Assembly (NCBI GenBank): GCA_002706405.1
Contig: PALN01000003.1
Span: 1-49,094, forward strand
DNA: 49,094 bases
Direction: 5' to 3'
Source: Rhodospirillaceae bacterium
GTDB lineage: Bacteria; Pseudomonadota; Alphaproteobacteria; Rhodospirillales; Casp-alpha2
In this document: positions 41,821-49,094 of the stretch, in pieces
How the letters are laid out: every line of letters starts with the position of its first letter
Position numbering within the stretch: position 1 is the stretch's first letter
Notes under the pieces: generated by a model
What the model saw: the letters and a program-made list of their open reading frames with translations, nothing else
What the model was told of the DNA's origin: nothing
The model's database searches: none
Position numbers and translations under genes: made by a program

Positions 41821-43046
41821 GGATCCGCCGCCTGGACGGTCGGGTGGACAGCCGACAGAAACAGCGTGAACAAGGCCGCGGCCGCGACGAAGGCAAACGC
41901 CACGCCGAGACATCCCTCGATCCCCGCCCATTGATAGGACATCCCCGAGACCAGCGTGCCGACCAGGCGGCCGGTGGCGTTGGCGCCGTAATAGAAGCCC
42001 ACGTTCATGGTCACGCCCTCGTTCTCCGAATAGGCGAGAATCAGGTAGGAATGGATCGCCGAGTTGACGGCGAACACGACACCGAACAGGGCCAGCCCGC
42101 CGATCAGGGCGAAGGACGGATCCAGACCAACACGCAGTGCCGCGATAATCACCGCCACGACGAGTGCCAGGGCGACCACCCAGACCTTCGCCGAACGCAG
42201 TTCGGTCGTGAGCCCGTCGGCGGAACGCGCGGTCAGCTTCGGTGCCAGGGCCTGAACGAAGCCGTAGCCGATCACCCAGGCGGCCATGAAGGCCCCGACC
42301 TGATTGAAGGTCCAGCCGAGCTGCGAATACAGGAACACGGGCACGCCGACGACGAACCACACGTCGCGGGCGCCAAACAGGAACACCCGCGCCGCCGACA
42401 GCAGATTGATCTCCCGCGACTTGGAGAAAATATCGGTGAACTTGGCTTTCTTCTTGGCCTTGCCCATGCCTTTTTCGACGGCCAGGGCGGCACCCGCCAG
42501 GATGACCGCCAGGAACCCGGCCATCAGCCACAAACCGCCCTGGTATCCGGCGACGGACAGCAGCAGGGCGCCGACGAAAAAGCCCAAGCCTTTGATGGCG
42601 TTCTTGGATCCCGTCAACAGGGCGACCCAGCGATAAAGCCCGCCGGTTTCGGTCTCCGGCACGACGAATTTGAGCGCGCTTTTCGAACTCATCTTCGTCA
42701 GGTCCTTGGCGACGCCGGACAGACCCTGGACCACGAGCACGAACAGGACGGACAGTTCCTTCGGCCAGGCAGGATCAAGCGCGGAGAGGGCGAGCAATGC
42801 GACAACCTGAAGCAACAGACCGCCTGTCAGCGTCAGTTTCAGGCCGAACCTTGACGCTACCCAGCCGCCACCGGCGTTGGTGACGATGCCCATGAGTTCA
42901 TAAGCGAGGAACAGCACCGCCAATTCGAACGGGGTGTAGCCCAACTGATGGAAATGCAGGAGCACGAGCATGCGCAAGGCGCCGTCCGTGAGCATGAAGC
43001 CCCAATAGGCGGCGGTCACGACGGCGTATTTTCGGACGTCCAACAT
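41811..43046 (-). CDS. arsJ: ArsJ organoarsenical efflux permease (MFS)
   Basis: A 411-residue MFS protein with about 11-12 segments. YWGFMLTDGALRMLVLLHFH, GVAKDLTKMSSKSALKF, LTGSKNAIKGLGFF and SAARVFLFGARDVWFVVG are highly characteristic of ArsJ, which exports 1-arseno-3-phosphoglycerate made by a partner GAPDH, thus giving arsenate resistance. The GAPDH gene lies 26 bases upstream, the known pairing. GGAG is about 9 bases before ATG 43046. The gene ends with a 10-base overlap with the SorC regulator. Confidence 0.9.
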   Translation of the reverse strand: MLDVRKYAVVTAAYWGFMLTDGALRMLVLLHFHQLGYTPFELAVLFLAYELMGIVTNAGGGWVASRFGLKLTLTGGLLLQVVALLALSALDPAWPKELSVLFVLVVQGLSGVAKDLTKMSSKSALKFVVPETETGGLYRWVALLTGSKNAIKGLGFFVGALLLSVAGYQGGLWLMAGFLAVILAGAALAVEKGMGKAKKKAKFTDIFSKSREINLLSAARVFLFGARDVWFVVGVPVFLYSQLGWTFNQVGAFMAAWVIGYGFVQALAPKLTARSADGLTTELRSAKVWVVALALVVAVIIAALRVGLDPSFALIGGLALFGVVFAVNSAIHSYLILAYSENEGVTMNVGFYYGANATGRLVGTLVSGMSYQWAGIEGCLGVAFAFVAAAALFTLFLSAVHPTVQAADPQP

Positions 43047-43072
43047 CGCTTGATGCTCCAGAGTGGATTAGG

Positions 43073-44137
<1,065 letters not shown>

Positions 44138-44152
44138 TTCTTCTGTGTTCTC

Positions 44153-44893
44153 CTAAAGATTGACGACCAGACCGTCATGCGCCGTTTCCTCGGGCACTTC
44201 GTCCTTATGCGGGATCATCTCGCGGCTGAAGTGGGTAAGGATCATGCGCTTGGGCGTCAAGTCGTCACGATGTTCGACGATGTCCGGATAGTTCATGTGG
44301 AATTTGATGGGCTTGCCGTAGAAATAGCATTCGCAGATGAACAGATCCGCGTCCCGGGCAACCGACGGCATATGCTTGGTCCAGGCGCTATCACCCGTAT
44401 AGGACACGACCTTACCGTCGATTTCGGTGCGCAGGCTGGTGGGATTGGTCTCCCCCGTATGGGCCGCCGGATAGGGTGTCACCGTCAGCGGCCCGATTTT
44501 CGAGTCTTCCATGACCGGCATTTCTACATAGCTAAGATGAAACTTTGGTGACATGACATGCATGCCCGGCATCAGCGCCTCGCATATCTCGCCGATGCGG
44601 ACCTGGGTGTCGCGCGGCCCGGCGATAATCAGGGGCTTCGTGCGCTTTGCGCCCAACATGGAATCCATCAGCAGGAACGGCAGCCCGCCGCAGTGGTCGC
44701 CGTGAATATGGGTCAGCACCACCGCGTCGATGGTGGTGTGGTCGATTCCCAGTTTCTGTAGGGCGACCATGCTGGTGGCGCCGAAATCGATGACATAGCG
44801 AAAGCCCGGCGCATCGACCATGAAACAGGTCTGGAACCGCCCCCCGGCGCCGAACGCGTCGCCGGACCCGACAAAAGTGACTGTAACGCTCAT
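44153..44893 (-). CDS. MBL-fold hydrolase (RNase Z/AtsA-like)
   Basis: A 246-residue metallo-beta-lactamase-fold protein. FVGSGDAFGAGGRFQTCF opens the fold; LTHIHGDHCGGLPFLL is the zinc motif, SYTGDSAW the bridging aspartate region and LTHFSREM the terminal histidine. It resembles the ElaC/AtsA group, which includes tRNA 3' nucleases and arylsulfatases, but lacks an exosite arm. In this operon (CoA-transferase upstream, GAPDH and arsJ downstream) its substrate is unknown; an arsenic-related role is only contextual. Confidence 0.87.
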   Translation of the reverse strand: MSVTVTFVGSGDAFGAGGRFQTCFMVDAPGFRYVIDFGATSMVALQKLGIDHTTIDAVVLTHIHGDHCGGLPFLLMDSMLGAKRTKPLIIAGPRDTQVRIGEICEALMPGMHVMSPKFHLSYVEMPVMEDSKIGPLTVTPYPAAHTGETNPTSLRTEIDGKVVSYTGDSAWTKHMPSVARDADLFICECYFYGKPIKFHMNYPDIVEHRDDLTPKRMILTHFSREMIPHKDEVPEETAHDGLVVNL

Positions 44894-44904
44894 GGGTATT
44901 CTCC

Positions 44905-46128
44905 TTAGATGATTTCGTCGGCATGCAGGCGGGAAATCTCATCCCCCGACAGACCGAAAATTTCGCTCAGAACCTCGTCTGTATGCTCGCCCAAGGTCGG
45001 TGGCGGGCGGCGATAGGAAACGGGTGTTCCCGACATCTTGATGGGATTGCCGATCATGTCGACCGGTTTTCCGCCGGCGGCGCCGTGCGGCATGGAAATC
45101 TTCATGCCGCGCGCCTGCACATGGGGATCGGCGAAAACCTGATCCAGGCTGTTGATGGGGCAGACGGGCAGGCTCGCTTCGCTGAGGTCGTTTATCCATT
45201 CCGCACTGGTCCGCCGGTGCATGATGTCCTGCACCTTAGCGATAAGGACGTCACGGTTCTTGAGTCGGTCCGGGTTGGTTGCGAAACGCGGATCGGTGGC
45301 CAGTTCGGGCGCGCCGGCCATTTCGCAAAAGCGGCGGAACTGATCGTCGTTGTTGGCGCCCATGATGACGAAACCGTCTTTCGTTTCAAAGGCCTGATAC
45401 GGCACGGTGTTGGGATGCGCCGTCCCCAGGCGTTCCGGGATCGTGCCGCCGATCAGATAGTTCATGCCCTGATTGTAGAGCCAGCCGACCTGAACATCGA
45501 GCAGACCCAGGTCGATATACTGGCCCTCGCCGGTGGCATCGCGATGGCGCAGCGCCGCCAGGATGGCGACCGTCGCATACATGCCGGTCATGACGTCGTT
45601 GACGGCGATCGGCACCTTCACAGGCAGGCGGCCGGGCTCGCCTGTCATGCTGATCAGGCCACCCAGGCCCTGGGCCATCATGTCGTAGCCGGGGCGCGGC
45701 GCGTAAGGGCCGGTCTGCCCGTAGCCGGTGATCGAGCAATAGACGAGCCCCGGGAAATCGGCCTTCAGGTTGTCGTAGCCAAGGCCGTATTTCGCCATGC
45801 CGCCGACCTTCAGGTTTTCGATCAGCACGTCGGCCTTGGCCAGCATGCGGCGAATCAGGGCAACCCCTTCCGGCTTGGAGATGTCGACGGTGACGGACCG
45901 CTTGTTCCGGTTTGCGGACAGGTAATAGGCGCTTTCGCCGCTGTCCGCGCCCTCGGCATCCTTCATATAGGGCGGGCCCCAGGTGCGGGTTTCGTCACCG
46001 ACGCCCCGGCGTTCCACCTTGATGACCTCGGCCCCCAGATCGCCGAGCAGTTGGGTGGATGAGGGGCCCGCCAGGACGCGGCTCATGTCGAGAACGGTGA
46101 TGCCCTGCAGGGCGCTGCGTGTTGTCAT
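44905..46128 (-). CDS. CaiB/BaiF (family III) CoA-transferase
   Basis: A 407-residue family III CoA-transferase with canonical features: GITVLDMSRVLAGPSSTQL, VLIENLKVGGMAKYGLGY and PGYDMMAQGLGG, where D149 is the catalytic aspartate. It moves CoA between carboxylates by an acyl-anhydride route. GGGAGG lies just before ATG 46128, which is used in place of a longer frame. It is the first gene of a four-gene operon that ends with GAPDH and arsJ; a strong palindrome lies 32 bases upstream. Confidence 0.9.
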   Translation of the reverse strand: MTTRSALQGITVLDMSRVLAGPSSTQLLGDLGAEVIKVERRGVGDETRTWGPPYMKDAEGADSGESAYYLSANRNKRSVTVDISKPEGVALIRRMLAKADVLIENLKVGGMAKYGLGYDNLKADFPGLVYCSITGYGQTGPYAPRPGYDMMAQGLGGLISMTGEPGRLPVKVPIAVNDVMTGMYATVAILAALRHRDATGEGQYIDLGLLDVQVGWLYNQGMNYLIGGTIPERLGTAHPNTVPYQAFETKDGFVIMGANNDDQFRRFCEMAGAPELATDPRFATNPDRLKNRDVLIAKVQDIMHRRTSAEWINDLSEASLPVCPINSLDQVFADPHVQARGMKISMPHGAAGGKPVDMIGNPIKMSGTPVSYRRPPPTLGEHTDEVLSEIFGLSGDEISRLHADEII

Positions 46129-46160
46129 GTTTGCCTCCCGAGTGTGTTTCTCGAGATATA

Positions 46161-46187
46161 ACATATGTAATTATTAAATACATTTGT
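46161..46187. promoter_or_regulatory. 27-bp AT-rich palindrome upstream of the CoA-transferase/arsJ operon
   Basis: An odd-centred dyad with ACA-x-ATGTA arms (46161-46169 and 46179-46187) and only two mismatched pairs. It overlaps the expected promoter of the CoA-transferase gene (TATATC-like -10 on the minus strand). The cognate regulator is unknown; a GntR, TetR or ArsR-type dimer is possible. Confidence 0.65.
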
Positions 46188-46253
46188 TGTTTTAAGGCTG
46201 AGGCGGCGCGCCGCAGTCGATGGCCTGGACCCCCGGCACCGGTCGCATCCGTC

Positions 46254-47378
46254 CTATCTGACGGCGGCCAAGGTCGCCCTGAAACGGCTATATCCGAAGG
46301 CGAAGAACACCGCCCCGATCCCGGCCGTCGTCAGCAATTGCGGCCAGACGATATCGATCCCGGCCCCGCGATACAGAACGGCCTGGGCGAACTTGATGAA
46401 ATGGGTCGACGGCAAGACCTGCACCACGTCCTGCAGGGCCTCGGGCATGCTTTCCAGTGGCGTCACCCCGCCCGACAGCAGGTTCATGACGACGAATACC
46501 GGAATGGACAGCAAACCGAACTGGGGCATCGTGGTCGCGACTGTCGACAGGGTGATCCCCATCGCCGTCACGGCAAAGAGATACACCGCAGATCCGAAGG
46601 CAAACAGGAGGATCGACCCGGCAATAGGCACATCAAGCAGGCCCTGAACCACGAACTGCAGCGACAGGACCGCCGCCAGGACGATGACCAGCCCGTTTGC
46701 CCAGATCTTGGCCAGCATGATTTCGCCTGACGTCACGGGCATCACCAGCAGGTGTTCCAGAGTTCCGTGTTCGCGTTCCCGGATGACCGCCGCGCCGCTG
46801 AGAATGATGGCGAGGATGGTCAGATTGTTGATGATCTGCATCACCGCCATGAACCACGAGGAGTCCAGGTTGGGGTTGAACTTCACCCGGACCCGCAGGT
46901 CGACCGGCAACGCCGCGACGCCGGTGGACCGGCTGACGAACTTCAGCAATTCCGCGTTGATGATGCTGGAGATATAGGTCGCGCCGTTCCCGGCGATCGT
47001 CATCGCCGTCGCGTCGACATTGAGCTGGATCACCGGCTGCCGACCGCCCAGGACGTCCGCCTCGAACCCGGGCGGAATATCCAGAACAAAGGTATAGAGA
47101 CCCGCGTTCATGCCCGCATCGACCGCATCCAGGCCGATCACTTGGGGCGGCTTGAAGTAGGGCGGCAGGAATGCGCCCGCAATCCGGTTTGACAGGCCCG
47201 TATGGTCCTCGTCGACGATGGCGATGGAAGCGTTGCGCAGTTCCGTCTGCACGCCGTTGGCGACGGTATAGATCGCAAACGTGAAGGTATAGAAGATCAG
47301 CCCCATCAGGACCGGGTCGCGCAGCAGGCTATAGAGTTCTTTGACGCCCAGCCGGTAGATGTTGGCGATCTTCTCCAT
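46254..47378 (-). CDS. ABC-2-type transporter permease (YhhJ-like)
   Basis: A 374-residue ABC-2 permease with one N-terminal membrane helix, a large extracytoplasmic domain of about 150 residues and five C-terminal helices. REREHGTLEHLLVMPVTSGEIMLAK is the cytoplasmic coupling region typical of this family (YhhJ/YbhR). It starts 3 bases after the stop of the ATPase-permease fusion and forms the second half of the exporter. Substrate unknown; drugs or envelope components are typical for the family. Confidence 0.9.
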   Translation of the reverse strand: MEKIANIYRLGVKELYSLLRDPVLMGLIFYTFTFAIYTVANGVQTELRNASIAIVDEDHTGLSNRIAGAFLPPYFKPPQVIGLDAVDAGMNAGLYTFVLDIPPGFEADVLGGRQPVIQLNVDATAMTIAGNGATYISSIINAELLKFVSRSTGVAALPVDLRVRVKFNPNLDSSWFMAVMQIINNLTILAIILSGAAVIREREHGTLEHLLVMPVTSGEIMLAKIWANGLVIVLAAVLSLQFVVQGLLDVPIAGSILLFAFGSAVYLFAVTAMGITLSTVATTMPQFGLLSIPVFVVMNLLSGGVTPLESMPEALQDVVQVLPSTHFIKFAQAVLYRGAGIDIVWPQLLTTAGIGAVFFAFGYSRFRATLAAVR

Positions 47379-47381
47379 GGC

Positions 47382-49094
47382 TCAGGCTTCCTGCTTGCGC
47401 AGCAGCGCCGTCGCGATCCCCAGGAAGAGGATGCAGAACCCGGCGAGGATCAGGTGGTTCGGATACAGCACTGCGAAGTCGAGCCCCTTGTTGAACACGC
47501 CCGCGCTGATCTGCTGAAAATAGAGCGCCGGGAACGCCTTCCCCGTGAGCGCGGCCGCGCCCTCCAGCGTCGAAACCGGATACATCATCCCGGAAAAATT
47601 GACGGTCGGAATCATCACGATGATCGCCGTCGCGAAGATCGCGGCGATCTGCGAACGGACGAAAGTCGAAACGACGAGTCCGAATGCCGTGGCTGCCATG
47701 GCATAGAGCAACGCCCCGGATAGCAAGGCAAGGAAGCTGCCCGGCATGCCGATGTCGAACACGGTCAGCATCAGCGCAACAAGGCTGACGAAACTGATCA
47801 TGGCGACGCCGACGTAAGGCAATTGCTTGCCCAGCAGGAATTCGATCTTGCGCGCCGGGGCCGAATAGAGATTAAGGATCGAGCCCATCTCCTTCTCGCG
47901 GACGACGCCCAATGCGGTCAGCATGGCGGGTATCATGACCAGTAGCATCATCAGCACCCCCGGCGGGATCGCGTATTGCGAACGGAAGGCCTGATTGTAT
48001 CGAAAGCGCGGCTCGACGGTTGCCGGATAGAAACTCGGAACCACGGCGGTCTCCCGCATCGACAGGTCCGCCAGATGGGCAACCAGCATACCTTGAACAT
48101 AGCCGCGCCCCGTTTCGGCCCGCGTGGTGTTCGACCCGTCGAGCCAGGCCCCTATTTGCGGCGTCCGCCCCGCCAACAGGTCGCGGCCGTACGCCGGCGG
48201 GATGACGACCGCCAAGGTGATCTCCCCCGTCTTCATGCGGCGATCCAAATCCGCGAAATCGGCGATCGGCGGTTGTTGGTCGAAGTAGCGCGAGCTCGAC
48301 ATCGCATCCAAGAACATCCGGCTTTCACGGGACTGGTCCTGATCCAGGGCCGCATAGGACAGGTTCTCCACGTCGAAGGTGATGCCGAAGCCCATCGCCA
48401 GCATCAGAACGATCGGGCCCATCAGGGCGAAGATCAGCCGAATGGGATCGCGCAGGATCTCCATGGTCTCGCGCCGGGTGAAGGCCCAGACGCGCGGAGC
48501 GGACAGCCAGTTCGCTGCCGCGCCTTGCGGCAAGTCCGCCGGCGGCAGCGCCAACTTGCGGTCAGAGGACGCGTCCTCTGCGCCGGCCTCTTCCAGATAG
48601 GCGATGAACGCCGCCTCGAGCGACGGGGCGTGCCGCTCGGCCTGCAATTCCTCGGGCGTGCCTTGCGCCAGAACCTTTCCCGCGTGCATCAGCGATATGC
48701 GGTCGCAGCGCTCTGCTTCGTTCATGAAATGGGTGGAAATGAAGATCGTCACCCCGTCCTGGCGCGACAGGTCAAGCAGCAGCTTCCAAAAGGCGTCCCG
48801 GGCAATCGGATCAACGCCCGAGGTCGGTTCATCCAGGATCAGCATTTCCGGTTCATGCAGCACCGCGACGGCCAGTTGCAGGCGCTGGCGCACCCCCAAC
48901 GGCAGGCTGTCGGGCGTCGCATCGGCAACGTCGCGCAAGTCGAACCGGTCGATCAGTTCCTCGACCCGGGCCTGGCGGCGCGCGCCTTTGATGTGGAACA
49001 GGTCCGCGTGAAGAACCAGGTTCTGGCGTACCGAAAGCTCGGTATAGAGCGAAAAGGATTGCGACATGTAACCGACGCGCCGCCGCATTTTCAT
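47382..49094 (-). CDS. RbbA-type ABC ATPase-permease fusion, partial (N-terminus beyond window)
   Basis: The visible 570 residues begin inside an ABC domain: Q-loop YMSQSFSLY, a degenerate signature LPLGVRQRLQLA, Walker B MLILDEPTSGVDP and the switch THFMNEAERC. Walker A lies outside the window, so the ATG at the edge (49094) is not the true start. After residue 200 comes an ABC-2 permease with a large periplasmic domain and REKEMGSILNLYSAP coupling helix. This order is that of RbbA/YhiH-like proteins, which usually carry another ABC domain upstream. It is paired with the YhhJ-like permease. Confidence 0.88.
   Translation of the reverse strand: MKMRRRVGYMSQSFSLYTELSVRQNLVLHADLFHIKGARRQARVEELIDRFDLRDVADATPDSLPLGVRQRLQLAVAVLHEPEMLILDEPTSGVDPIARDAFWKLLLDLSRQDGVTIFISTHFMNEAERCDRISLMHAGKVLAQGTPEELQAERHAPSLEAAFIAYLEEAGAEDASSDRKLALPPADLPQGAAANWLSAPRVWAFTRRETMEILRDPIRLIFALMGPIVLMLAMGFGITFDVENLSYAALDQDQSRESRMFLDAMSSSRYFDQQPPIADFADLDRRMKTGEITLAVVIPPAYGRDLLAGRTPQIGAWLDGSNTTRAETGRGYVQGMLVAHLADLSMRETAVVPSFYPATVEPRFRYNQAFRSQYAIPPGVLMMLLVMIPAMLTALGVVREKEMGSILNLYSAPARKIEFLLGKQLPYVGVAMISFVSLVALMLTVFDIGMPGSFLALLSGALLYAMAATAFGLVVSTFVRSQIAAIFATAIIVMIPTVNFSGMMYPVSTLEGAAALTGKAFPALYFQQISAGVFNKGLDFAVLYPNHLILAGFCILFLGIATALLRKQEA

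Overview
The window looks like chromosome of a high-GC alphaproteobacterium, probably Rhodospirillales-like. Reasons: a Shemin-pathway 5-aminolevulinate synthase (hemA), FNR-type sites of the form TTGAY-N4-RTCAA, and strongly GC-biased codon use. No rRNA, tRNA, insertion sequence, integrase or CRISPR array was seen. The first ~2.5 kb differs: it is visibly AT-richer and holds one long minus-strand gene that leaves the window at base 1. That gene encodes a STAND/NACHT-type P-loop NTPase with a helical, HEAT-like C-terminal part, the architecture of many anti-phage sensors. It is probably the end of a horizontally acquired island.

Region 2.6-16.6 kb is mainly core or household: DM13 protein, creatininase-family protein and hemA (FNR box upstream); a sodium:solute symporter; rimO; two paralogous small membrane coiled-coil proteins; an MBL hydrolase; a formyltransferase-fold protein; an SlyD-like FKBP; an FNR-box-controlled DUF2892-YeeE-YeeE sulfur-transport operon; a Crp/Fnr regulator coupled to a Na/Pi cotransporter; and an MFS transporter. 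Region 16.7-26.2 kb is metabolic: a histone-deacetylase-like amidohydrolase, a secreted protein with a duplicated six-cysteine module, ubiX, a benzoylformate-decarboxylase-like ThDP enzyme, a CoA-transferase/SDR pair that both lack a canonical catalytic residue, an ArsR-DsbA pair divergent from an Old Yellow Enzyme, and a nitronate monooxygenase.

Region 26.3-36.8 kb is an iron module: a Fur-type palindrome, a DUF2325 protein and a small partner; an imelysin / di-heme DUF1111 oxidoreductase / imelysin / DUF1513 operon with a very stable hairpin after its first gene; a second pair of Fur-type palindromes before a bfd ferredoxin and a 56-residue ORF; then a convergent FecBCD-type ABC importer.

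Region 36.9-46.2 kb holds an FAH-family hydrolase, an FNR-box-controlled HicA-like small protein, and what looks like an arsenic-handling locus. One part is a PadR-type regulator with a Cys-Cys pair, a near-perfect operator, and a flavin monooxygenase whose tail carries three CC pairs at an exact 12-residue period. The other part is an operon of CoA-transferase, MBL hydrolase, GAPDH and ArsJ behind a 27-bp palindrome, with a SorC-family regulator convergent on arsJ. GAPDH plus ArsJ is the known arsenate-to-1-arseno-3-phosphoglycerate export route. The surrounding genes and the Cys-rich flavoprotein are the best candidates for something undescribed. The right edge (46.3-49.1 kb) is an RbbA/YhhJ-like ABC exporter cut by the window end.
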